A stretch of DNA of 64,000 nucleotides, taken from assembly GCA_033725935.1 (NCBI GenBank), contig MU867085.1, positions 372,001-436,000 of the forward strand. Reading direction: 5' to 3'. Each line of letters starts with the position of its first letter. Position 1 is the first letter of the stretch. Position numbers and translations under genes: made by a program. Positions 50,263 through 61,079 of this stretch are shown piece by piece. The notes under the pieces are model-generated. The model saw only the letters and a list, made by a program, of their open reading frames with translations. It was not told the DNA's origin and searched no databases. This stretch comes from Cladorrhinum sp. PSN259 (taxonomy: Eukaryota > Ascomycota > Sordariomycetes > Sordariales > Podosporaceae).

Positions 50263-52258
50263 CTTGACGTTGTATGTATGTATCATTCAATCTCGGGCGA
50301 GTTCTTTGTTTCTTCTGGTTGATGCTGAGAAAAAAAATGTTTATAAATTCGTGGAGTAATTAGTCGATGAAGATGAGCCGGCAGTAGATCGGAACCACGC
50401 TCTTCGGCCTTGGACGCGTATTTATCTGATTAAAAAATCCCTCGTCACACCCACCAACAAAATCATGAATTCGGGCACTGCAATTTCTCTAAAAAGAACT
50501 TTCGAGTTTTCAGTCAACTTCCTAAAACGTACATCGCAGGACCTTGACCTTTTGATATGCACAGAAACCAAGCTTCCTAAGTGGTCGATCTCCTTTCCCC
50601 GGTCAAGGTTACAGTCCGACCAGAAATTGTCGGTCCCCGGGTTGGTGGGGGATTTTCGAAGATTACACTAGGAAAACCACACTTGAAGTTTTTTGGCAGG
50701 TGATCTTTATTCATCGGCATTTGAAAGCATTGCAAATCGAATACACGTATAGAAACACCCTTACCCCAGAAATTATTTGCGGGCCGACGGATGTCCGATG
50801 ATGAATTTTGCTAACAACACACAGGAAAGGAAACGAACGGGTTCGGGGTTCTTGTCTCCATTTGTCTTGTTACGGAGGTTGATCATTACGGACCGCCCGC
50901 CACGCCATCTTTTTGTCAATAGTGTGGAGGGAGGGGAGTACAGGAAAATTAACCGTGCTTAGTGTGCTTACATGTGGCTTGATTTTCCTTTTTCCCTTTC
51001 CCGCCCGTCCGTGGGTGTGTGCGTGTGTGTGTGTGTGTCGGGCTCTTGGCCTTTGCTTCCCCTTCCGTCCCTATTTTCCTGCCAGTTTGAACAGTTGATA
51101 CCGAAGTACATTATGCACAAAGGGGGGTCGACGTTACATTCTCACCAGTCCTCCAAGAAACAAGACATGGGTTCCCTTCCTTTTCTTCGTAATTCGCGTT
51201 CCTGCACTCAACTACCTATATGTCCTGTCATATTGCTTGGCAAGTGTCCTTTTCGTCATCTGAGGTCCCTCTTTTTCATTTCCAAGTTCCCGGTTGAATT
51301 CATCATGGAGCTTTAGGACCCCGCCCTTTCTCCATATTAGTCTGCATTCATAACCAAAAAGGAACTTTGACACCCAAGGCAACAGGGGAGCGAGGCAAAA
51401 ATGTCACATTTGTAAGCCTTACGTTAGAAGATCCCTTGGCATGTCAACTTTGGTTGGTCCCAGACTCCGTGGATCTCCAACGGACGTATACTACATAAAA
51501 TAGCGGCGATGCAATGTCGGTACCGGGTTTTGTGAAAAAGAAAAAAAAACACCTCTTGGAGTCTTTTTGGTCACGGTTGGTTCCTGACAAGGTAATATTC
51601 TGGTTCGACCCGGTTTTGCCGGGGCTGTCAAATGCCGGCAGTGGGAAAGGGGAAAGGAAAAGGGAGGGGGAAAATGCAGCGTGGCACAGACCATCTTTGG
51701 GCATGAAATGTGTATTTCACGAGATGGGTGACCAGATCATGTCAATTATCATCATGAAGTTGGCAAACCGTCATCTTTTCTCTGTAGAGAGCCAAAAATG
51801 GCTTCTTGATTTTGAAAGTAGGATGTCCTGAAAAACCAGCCACTGTAGATTCGCCTCCTATTTTTTCTCTTTCAGGTTTTCAATATTTCCCCAAGCCGAA
51901 CACTCTTTTTCTCTGCTCAATTTTGGTATACATCTTGCTTCCCTTTCGTGCGCCTGATTTATTTCTCAAGATCGTTCGTTGTTGATTCTGAGCGTTATCG
52001 GGCATAACCGGAAAAAAAAATAACCCAAATAATAATGAAATAATTATACACAACATGGCTCGATTGATAAGGCACGACTCGGTCGCAGGCACGACTCGGT
52101 CGCAGGCGTCACGACAACGCCCACAACCAAGACCTCGCGATACCTTCAACTGTCGCCAGATGTGGTGATAAGGCCAGCTGCCAGGGCATTTGCCCTGGTT
52201 ATTTCTCAAGATATGCTTTTCCCCTTTCTTCCTCGCTTTCTGCTCTCTCCGAAAACGG
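50263..52258. other. Intergenic, 2 kb, mostly featureless
   Basis: Contains a (GT)n run near 51022-51037 and the SINE-like insertion at 51973-52198. Open frames here are short and unlike proteins. Confidence 0.45.
51973..52198 (-). repeat. SINE-like dispersed element, copy 3 (5'-truncated, with target-site duplication)
   Basis: Perfect 14-bp direct repeats TTATTTCTCAAGAT at 51959-51972 and 52199-52212 bound it. Relative to copy 2 it lacks about 65 bases at the 5' end and starts within the internal palindrome. It has a short internal duplication (ACGACTCGGTCGCAGGC twice). It ends with the same 3' hairpin. It lies just beyond the stop codon of the SRPK-like kinase. Confidence 0.9.
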
Positions 52259-54066
52259 TTAGCACTTTGAATGCATACTTTTCGGCCCCAGACCATTGGG
52301 GCAATACTTCTGTAGCAGCCGGACCAATCCCGGGCCAGTTGTTAGCTGGAACAAGCCCCAATGCTTTCGCCTGGCGCTTCTTCGCCTCGACCGCTTGTGC
52401 TGTCCCTCCTTGTGCTTGGCATTTTTCCGCTTGACTTCTCTCTGCTTGGAGTGCTTGCTTCCAACCCACTGTCTCCCGAGCGCCCCAGGCTCGATTTCAC
52501 CCGTAGCTGTTGCCCCCATCGAGCCCCAGTAGGCCTGCTCCTCCTCGGTAAAGTCGTCCAAGTCGCCAACGCCATTGATATCGAACCAAGGATGTGACAC
52601 GAGGTCTCCGGTCTTTGGACGAGCTTCAGGCGTCCACTTGAGCATTGACTGGAGCAGATCGGCAAGCTTTTCCACACCTTCCTTGTCTCGCCATTCAAAC
52701 TTGGCTCGGTATTCGTCCTTCGAATATTGCTTCAAGACGTTTTGGCCTGGGCTGTATGTTGGGAGGCGCTGAGTCTCCCAGGAGTCCTGAAGCGCAATTT
52801 GATACGACATTTTGGTGTGACGCTGAGTTTGGATGGAGTGGTGAATACCTCCGACTCTGAAAGAGATTTAGGTGCTTCGGGGGGCGCAGTAGCCTTTTCC
52901 CAGATTGTCCCTTTGTACCAGTCTCTAGGACCAATCATTGACACGTAGCCAGTCTTCATCTCCTTATCAATGTCAAGTTCGTTGAACAACCCTGCCAACA
53001 TCATTGATTGCTGATAGGTTTTAGGCATAGGACCCATATAAGTTCCCATTTCAGCCACACATCGAAATGTACTCGGGTGGTATAGTAGGTCTCGGCCAGT
53101 GGCGACATAGGCGATGGTACATGCGAGGGACCACACATCGGTTCCAGGCCCGAGTCCACCAACGGAGAAGTAGCTTTCGGGGGCAGCATACTGCAGGGGG
53201 ATGCCAGTGGAAATCTCTGGAGTACGGCTGAAGGTGTAGGAGACGCCAAAATCAGAAACCGCGATTTCTTTGGAGCATATACCTGACCCAAAGTCGATGT
53301 TGGCAGGGGGAACAAGGTACTTTGGGACTCCTGCATCCCATTTTATATTGAATTTCGACCGGTTGTTTCTCGTTTGGTTTGACCGGAAGACCACGATATG
53401 GTCCGGCTTGCCGATGACGCGAAGGAGTTGTTCCTCAGACCAATCATGAATCTCGCCGATCAGTTGCACCATGATATTTTCGGGTCGAAAGTCTCCATGG
53501 CAGATCCGATTGGAATGTAGGAAGTCCATGGCATCGACCAGCTGAATGCAGGTGTCCTTGATGATTGCGTGGCAGCGTGCATAGAACTTGAAGAAATCGG
53601 TCAGGTTGGGACCGAGAAGCTCCATGACTTGTACTTGATGCTTTCCGTTTGGGCCCTCGATCCAGAAGTAATCAAGAGGCATCGAAACGTGGGATTGCAT
53701 CATCTCTGCATGCGAGATCTTGTTCTTTTTGAAGTACTTTGTAAGTGCCATTTCGACCGACATGTCTGGATCTGAATTTCGCGCAGAGAGGATCTTGAGA
53801 GCCCGCCATTTCTGCTCTTGCTTGTCGCGGCACACCCAAACCGTACCGAAACCGCCAACACCAAGGTTTTGGACGACACGAAAGCGCCCATTCTCGCCGA
53901 GAACATCGGCTGGAAGGACGGGGTGGAAACCGCCACGGTGGTATTGGTTGGGGTCCTCGACAGAGACGCCACGTCGTCGAATGTAATAGACATGGCAGTT
54001 CCAGTAATTGGCGCCCCATTCCTCGGGATCGTGGGGAGGGACCGAATTTCTGTTGCCGCGCGTCAT
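52259..54066 (-). CDS. SRPK-like protein kinase, 2 exons
   Basis: Exons (minus strand) 52849-54066 and 52259-52786; 581 aa, phase-0 62-nt intron. The frame is open upstream, but the first ATG is at 54066 (MTRGNRNSVPPHDPEEWGAN). Features: the SRPK-like lead (YHRGGFHPVLPADVL), glycine loop NLGVGGFGTVWVC, VAIK-type Lys in WRALKIL, catalytic loop ICHGDFRPENIMV with Gly where HRD has Arg, DFG in AVSDFGVSYTF, APE in QYAAPESY, and TDVWSLACTIAYVATGR. The interval between catalytic loop and DFG carries a spacer insertion as in SRPKs. The C-terminus is basic (KRKNAKHKEGQHKRSRRRS). It is an atypical member of the expanded fungal SRPK-like set; the substrate is unknown. Confidence 0.9.
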
Positions 54067-54770
54067 TGAATGATTTAGTGGTATTGTGGTCAGCCTTGGT
54101 GCTATCACGTCTGATGAGCGGGACGCCGTTGTTTCCTGGAGGAATTGCGCCTCGGACCCAATGAACAACTTGGTCAAGTCAATTATGGTTCCTGCAGGGC
54201 CGGGATATCTTTGACGAGGGGCAGCTCACGTCGCTGGGACGATGGAAGAGGTTTGCAATTAGTTTTGAAGAGCTTCAAATGAAGTGTTCGGTGTAATATC
54301 CTGCAAATGAGTCGCCGGGTCGCAGAAGTTCAGTCGTCCTTGTGCTCTACTGCTGCTCTTCTGCGTTGATTGCAATTTTAGTTGACCTTCTACCAAGAAA
54401 GCCGCGCTGTATGTTGATGTTGCTGGGCAAGGAAACTCGCCTGCCGGTGACTTGAGCTGTTGCGGATAACGGTCGGCGTTGCGGGAGGAAGAAGAGAGAA
54501 GGAACAGTCTAATGTTTGGCTGCAAGTTGTGAAACCCGCCAGGTCACGGCCAAAATTAGCCGCTTTAGAGATGAAAAAGGCAGGCACGATTGTGCTGCTG
54601 CTGTTGTTTCCGATGATGACAAGGCCACAAGGCAACAGGTCACAATGCCACTAAGCCGCTTCACCAATGGGAGTCAGTCCTACATTTAAGGCTGTGGAGT
54701 CTTTCAATGTTTGCTATTTTCATAGGTACAACGGTACTTCCATATTGTTCCGTCAGGTGAGGTGAATACA

Positions 54771-55091
54771 ATCTAATGCTTGAACGTTTGTTAGCTCGGC
54801 ACATGTCTCATAAAACCAAGAACAGAAACAAGCAAAGATGCAAACCGTAAGGTATTAGATACCTATGCAGGTCGGGATATCCAATATGCGTAGAAAAAAG
54901 TCAAGAATGCATTAACAGAAGCTGAATATACGTAAAAAGCAGTCATGAATGCATTAATAAAAGCTGAATAAGCGTAGAAAAGAGTTAGGAATGCATTAAC
55001 AAAAACTGAACGGGCGTATAAATAAGAGAAATAGGCATAGGAAAGTGTGAATTGGGCGTGTACCGCGCTAACAAACGTTCAAGCATTAGAT
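54771..55091. mobile_element. MITE-like element with 25-bp terminal inverted repeats
   Basis: ATCTAATGCTTGAACGTTTG + TTAGC at 54771-54795 is repeated exactly in inverted form at 55067-55091, enclosing 271 bp. The interior holds about three tandem 42-bp units around GAATGCATTAAC...CTGAA (about 54893-55018). There is no coding capacity. A TA dinucleotide inside both ends could be the duplicated target of a Tc1/mariner-type transposase, but the outer boundary is ambiguous. Confidence 0.75.
54893..55018 (+). repeat. Three ~42-bp tandem units inside the MITE-like element
   Basis: Units begin GTAGAAAAAAGTCAAGAATG, GTAAAAAGCAGTCATGAATG and GTAGAAAAGAGTTAGGAATG, each followed by CATTAA and an AAGCTGAA/AAACTGAA block. 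Confidence 0.8.
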
Positions 55092-56550
55092 CGTACAGCC
55101 CGAGCTTGCTTCCAATCGTCATAAAATCTCGCTTTACGGAAAGCCCCTGCATCCTTCTGAGCCAGTGACTGAAGGCAAAAGGTGTTACGGGAGTTCCCGG
55201 GGATTAGTCTCGGTTGCATTAAGGGAGTCTGGCGCTACTAAAGAATCAATCGGCTTTGATTCTCTTCTTCAAGCGCTGGCATATACCCGCAAAGGTGTCT
55301 TGTTTCCTTCGTGAAATTGGACCACATAGCGGTATTCCTAGGATATCGTCGTTCTTTGCTTATCGTCATTTCGCTTTCGCTTCCTTGATTCTTTTTGGCC
55401 CAAGGTCGCACATAAATTCACAGCTTGACCTCTAATTTACTCATTTTACTTTTCTTTTATCTGTCTTTTCTCTTGTCTGCGTCCAGTCTCCTAGGTGTCT
55501 GTTCCCTTTCATGTCTAGTTTTAGCTTGTTACTTATGTGTCGTGTTAACAGTTTCCAAGTGGAATGTGGAACGGTCATGTCTTTTTTTTTCTTTTTCTAT
55601 CTAAACTGACGATTATGTTGCTTTCTTGGCAGTTATATGGCGATTCGAAGCCGACACTTTGGGCAATCTTTGAAATTCTGGAACCAAGGAGGCTGTTTCA
55701 AGAAACTGAGTACTAGGGCCCGCATTCCTAGATGGTTTGGACTGACTAGATGGGAGCGAGAGTTCTTCGGTAAAGGGTTGGATAATTGGATGCCCTTCTC
55801 GCAGGCATTTTGGCACCTTGAGGCGCTGAGGTTATTACTGCAAAAATCGTCGTCTTTGGGGCTACATAAGTGGTTAGTTAATCTTGTCATCCAGAGCGAC
55901 AGATCAGGGTGCTTCCCAACCAGCTTATTTTTCTTGGCTGCATTCAAAAATTGAAGTGCACGGGGAAAAGGCGTTACCCCCTTCAGCCCCCAAGCTCTGC
56001 CCGCCCCAAGCGGTCCATCATGACGTCTGACCCGAACGCCAAATTTCGTTGGCCCCGAGACCATGAGACGCGTCACAGCTGCATCCGGCCTGATCGGTAA
56101 TCATCTCATCTGAAGACGCGGGGCACACGTCCTGAACACGAAGTCAGGTGCAGAATTCCGCCGCTTCCTGACAAAGCAATCGGGCTTGGCAGAAAGCCAC
56201 CCTCAGGCAGCAGTCCCCTTTCAGACTCGCAACTCATAGACTGCACCGTCATTGGTGGAGATCCAAACTGGTGGCTTGGAAAATGCTCTGAGCGGAAAGC
56301 AACAGCTTAAGTGAAGCTGAGACGGTTGGTTGATGCAACGACGACGAGGAAGGTGCAACGTACGGCATGCCGCACCGCTTGCAGCTCGAGTCACATAGTC
56401 CACATCTATAAAGACACCTTCCCACCTTCCTCAAACACATCACTGAACATTGCTTCCATACTCGGGCATCCAACTCAACCGAACCCAAGCATCACACACG
56501 CTTCTGACAACGGGAAGTTCCGCATTTTCGTCTCCGTACCTACCATCACA

Positions 56551-57145
56551 ATGACTTCTGAGGAAAAGGCAAGACCCCTTCCACCTCAACGCACCTTCCT
56601 CAATCCACTAACACCCCACCAGACCTCAACCTCCTCGTCCTCCGAGCCTCCCCACCTCCCAAACTGGGGCCAAATGTGCTGGGTCGAAATCCCCTGCACC
56701 GACCTCTCCCGCGTCATAGCCTTCTACCGCAATGTCCTCTCCTGGGAAATTGCCGACCCTGGTTCTCCCGAAGGTTCCATTCCAGCCATGAACCCCGGCA
56801 ACGAAGCTCTTCACTCTTTCAAGACTGGACACCTACACGGAGCCTTTGTCAAGATGGCTGATGAATCGTATGTGGCAAACGTTGCTGATGATGCGGTGCC
56901 GTTCAAGTCAAGTGTGTTGGCCTATTATGCTGCCGACAGTATTGATGAGACGTTGAAGAAGGTTGAGCAGTTTGGGGGGAGGGTTCATGTGTAAGTTTTG
57001 ATGGTGAGCTGGTAGTCAGTCGTTGATGATGCTGATGATGTACAGACCCAAAACAAAGATTCTGGATGGATCAATGGGATGGTTCGCGCGGTTCGTCGAT
57101 AGTGAGGGGAACCTGCAGGGAATTTGGGCTAAGAATGACAAGTAA
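56551..57145 (+). CDS. Glyoxalase/bleomycin-resistance-fold (VOC) protein, 2 exons
   Basis: Exons 56551-56990 and 57046-57145; 179 aa, phase-2 55-nt intron. After a Pro/Ser-rich leader (about 40 residues) comes one VOC module: MCWVEIPCTDLSRVIAFYRN, VLSWEI, a central GHLHGAFVKM strand and the second half-site VLAYYAADSIDETLKKVEQF, GGRVHVPKT and GWFARFVDSEGNLQGIWAKN. This order fits the single-chain VOC domains found in fungal and bacterial glyoxalase-like proteins; His and Glu residues on the strands may bind a metal. Catalytic activity (dioxygenase, lyase or resistance by binding) cannot be told. It is probably cytosolic. Confidence 0.88.
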
Positions 57146-57286
57146 AGCGTTTTGGCTCCATTAGAGAACCCTGCCTTGCCAGTGGTATCAGAAGCAAAGT
57201 TGAAAAAGAGTCAATCATTTACATTTCCCAAAAGAGTTTATGCAAAAATATTTACTTCCCTCATCATCTCACTTTCTTCAGTTCTC

Positions 57287-58797
57287 TCACAGCAACCCCT
57301 GCTTTCTCTTCCACCTCTCCTCCCACTCGGGATAGAACGGACTCTCGTCCAAAGTAGTAACCTCCCAATCGGCCGGCACAACCCCTTGCTTCGCCTGCTC
57401 CTCAGCCCAGATTTTCAGTGTCTCCATGGCGACCCGCCTCACATTTCCCTCGCACTTATACGTGATCAACTTCTCTTTGCCCCCCTCAAGCACCTTCAAC
57501 AACAAAGCAGGTATATACGGCTCATTCCTCAGCTCCTCAAAAGGCGTAAACACGGCCTTGAAATTAAACACCACAGCCCCGCTAAGCGGTAACCTCCTCA
57601 ACGTCTGCGCATCACATCTCAGTCTAATATCCTTGTACGTTAACTTTTCTGGTTCGTCCGCAAAAGCACTACGACGCCACTCTCTGCCCTCGGCTCGCTC
57701 CGCCTCGGGCGAAGCAAACATCACTTCCCAGTCTTCTAGAGTCCAGGAACATCTCATGACAGGAGCGTCAGTGGGCAGTTTAGCGAACCACCTGTCCATG
57801 CTCATTGCCATTTTATCTGCGTCTGGCACGTCTGAGTGGATTGCGCGAAGGGGGGCGTCCTGGTGAAGTGCAACGTGCCAGCCCACGGAGGAGCAGACCA
57901 TGGCCGAGCGGAGGTGGTAGTATCCTGTTTCTTCGTTGCGGAGCATGACGGCGTAGTCTTCTGGGACGTTGTCGAAGATTACTTTTAGGGGAGGGGTGAT
58001 CAAGAGGTTGGTGGTTGTATTGAGGAGGTTGTTGTGGAAGAAGGTTTTGTCGGAGGATAGGAAGAAGTGGGCCGGATAACGGATGCAGAGGAATTGGAGG
58101 AGCATTTCCATTAGTTCTCGGACGGCGAGGTCGGTTCCTGGGGATGGGGACTGGAAGTAGATGCGGTCTTTTTGCTGGCTGAGGAGGGTTTGACGTTTGG
58201 CCATGGTGGGGATGTACGAGGAGGTGAGCTCGATCCACCAGTTCGGGTCATATTTCATGAGGGCTGGTAGAATGAGAAGTTAGTTGTAGCGCAGAGAATT
58301 GAAGATATGAGCAAGGGCTTCTAACCCATGTGTTGATGGTAGTTCCAGCGGAATGGGCGGTAGGGACGGAAGATGGCTTTGGAGATGTCCCATGATGGGC
58401 TGATTGGTTCCGGGTGAGGAACACCGCTGAGAGCAGAGTAGTCTGGGAACCGGCCAAGTGCCCGAATTTCTTGGGTTGCGAAACCAGTTGGGGTGTAGAG
58501 ATTCTCGCCAAACTCGGCCTTTCTAGTGGAAATCAAAGCGCGAGACTTGAGAACTTGTGGCGGAATCTCAGAGGGTCCGATAAATTTCTCGAATTGGGGA
58601 AAATTGGAAAGAGCATTTCGTCGTGATGGAGGAAATTGAAGGATATGCGGAGGCGGTGGTACTGCAGCAGTTGGCTTTGACTGGCGGAGAAGGTAATGGC
58701 GTGCTAAAGTTACGATAAGAAAAACGATGATGGCTCCGGTGCTAAGAAGCATAGAGTTGGGCAACACGGCATCGGAGGAAGAAGGATTTGGTGCCAT
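57287..58797 (-). CDS. Membrane-anchored DUF3445 / heme-dependent oxidative N-demethylase-like protein
   Basis: Exons (minus strand) 58326-58797 and 57287-58263; 482 aa, 62-nt intron. A membrane anchor at about residues 16-38 (LLSTGAIIVFLIVTLARHYL) is followed by a Pro-rich linker. The rest matches DUF3445 proteins, whose bacterial relative is the heme-dependent oxidative N-demethylase: FRPFRW-like lead (PYRPFRWNYHQHMGLM-type region), PNWWIELTSSYIPTMAKRQT, DYAVMLRNEETGYYHLRSAM, VGWHVALHQDAPLRAIHSDVP, MDRWFAKLPTDAPVMRCSWT and LRCDAQTLRRLPLSGAVVFN. A role in oxidising amines or other small molecules is inferred from the family. The convergent neighbour is the VOC gene, about 140 bp away. Confidence 0.87.
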
Positions 58798-61079
58798 CTT
58801 GCTGTCGTGGCCCAGGGTACCCAATGGCAAAGGTCAACTGCGTGTGTGCAGCGTGTCAGTTTATTGCTTGTCGGTGACATGACTACACTGAAGTATTTGA
58901 ACCATCGAACCCGTCATTAAACACCAACCCCCGCACCTCAACCATGACAACGACCTGGGTTGCCAGGGTACCGTATGCGGTGTTTATTAGCCGCCATCGC
59001 CAAGACTGAGGTGCACTAGATAGATATTGATTGGCATGGTCATGAGGGGCAAGTTGGTGATACGTATCAGGAAGTCGATAGACAATGCCCGCACTTGCAA
59101 ACTTAGTGGGGGATAAAAGTCCTGGAATCTTTTCTGTTATTGGTGTAAAATTCCCAGATGCTATAATTATAGAACGGATCTAGTATCACCAGCCAACACT
59201 CTACCCCGCATCTTGCAGATAAGAAGCTCAGCGTGATATCTCTCTTGGTTCACCTTATCAAGGACCAAGACCCGAATGATGGCCGAGATCCATCCGGTCG
59301 GTAACATTTGCATATGCGCTGACGACTTGGGTGCCGCTAGACAGAAGAAATTGAAGATACCTTCAAATTTGGATTCCTACACGGTTTGCCAGTGCAGAGC
59401 CCAGTGCCATGGCCCATCAGCCGGTATGATAAGAAACGAACTTTGTCGAAGCTGTCCATGATTAAAGCTTGAAGAGGGGTCACGCTTTCCTCGTTGGCCT
59501 CCCAGTGACGTTATCAGGAGTCGTGGGTGTGCAGGAGGTGAAGATCACGTGAGAGTTACATCACCTCGCTCGAAATACAACCAAAGTGTCATGTTCCAAG
59601 GAAAATGTCCTCCATTTTCGGAAGCCTGACTTCCAAATGCTGAAGTCAATTTCCCACAGAGAGTGATATGTATACACCGCTGTATGGGTGAAGAGATAAG
59701 GTTTGGAAGTTAAGCGCCTGCCCTCGGCACAGGGCGGCTAAGTTTATTTTCGATTTTTAGAAGTGTCGCCTCCTTTCAAAAAGACGATTATTTTGAGCTC
59801 CTGGCCATGGTCAACAGTAGACTGCAGTGAAGCTGTCTGGTTTAAGGTGCCATTTGCGGACTGATGAGTTGAAGTGGAGAGTGGTGGGAAGAGCCACGGT
59901 ATGGATCAATTAGACCAACATCACATCATTGATACTGTGTGCGGGGATAAGATGCACTCTTGCCACTGTGGAATTGTCAAAAAAGACAAGCTCAATTACG
60001 AATTATTTACAGGGGAGCCCTGGAAAAGGCCAAGGTTGTGGGACAGGCAAGTGAGCCCACAAGAAGGAGGGGCGTGGGCACAAAAGAACGCTAGATTTTG
60101 AACAATACAACCAACTTTTGACCCTCCCACTGTGGAACGTAAACTCTTGCTAACCTTGCAACATCAGCGGCGGTGGCCAAGCAACTGCCCATGGTGATAC
60201 TGGCTTGTCTTTGAGGGTTCTCATGCTGAATAATGAGAAGGAACAGTGCTGGTATTATTATAGTGCGCGTCCTTGGTAAGGGGTGTTACAATAGTGTTCC
60301 GCAGAATTAAACCCCCAATCCTGCGCAAGGATGGGGCGGTGTTTGTAAATACTTTGCTCTCCTCCACCCAAGAAAACAATTTTTGACAAACGCTGACAAA
60401 AGAATCTGTGCAATGCAAGCAAATCCATACATGTAATGTCTTGTTGGCACCGGAATGGTAATGGTATGAACAGGGGGCGGACAACCGGTTTCTGTTCAAA
60501 CATGACCGGATATAGATTTTCGAGGTTGCTATAGTGATTGTGTGTATCCACGAAAAAAAAACCACGAGAGGGATTGGGAGCCGCATGTGCGGCATTGGGA
60601 GTACGGTTTATCTGTTTTCTTTTCTTTTCTTTTTGTTTCATGTTATTCAATAAACTTTCTAATGCCATCTTTGTCTAACGGAGCTACATAAGCTTCCAAT
60701 AATAACTGTGTGAGGTGACTTCAGCGTATAATTTATTTGGTAGTGTTCGTTTATTACCCCCTTTCCTCCCTAGGTAGCCCTGTTGTTTACTCTTTTCCAT
60801 TCATGAGATTTCTGGAGGCCAGAATCATAAGTTGTATAAGATATTAAAGTAGTGAATGAAAATGGCATTTGCAAATTGGGAATGGCGTTTCAAGGATGTC
60901 TGAATGAGAGCTTACTATTGGCTGACCACTTTAACTTGACGCCGCATTATTGCATGAGAGCTGAAGAGGCTTAACTCCACCCTTGATGTTGCCCAATGCA
61001 ATCGACCGCGTCAACTTCTTGGCTTCATGATCTGTCATCCACGCGCGTCCCTCGCCAATATCAAATCGACAGCTGAATC
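58798..61079. other. Intergenic, 2.3 kb, no gene seen
   Basis: Scattered frames of 60-136 codons on both strands are not protein-like. The right end should carry the promoter of the CorA-like gene. No repeat or RNA gene was recognised. Confidence 0.45.

Larger units (their letters stand above)
54067..56550. other. Intergenic, 2.5 kb, with an inverted-repeat element
   Basis: The only structure seen is the element at 54771-55091. Plus- and minus-strand frames of 100-147 codons around 55630-56080 are overlapping shadows with no family match. Confidence 0.45.

Noticed and set aside
55633..56076. Possible gene at 55.6-56.1 kb
   Set aside because: Open frames of 105-147 codons overlap on both strands with no splice model, start context or family match that favours either.
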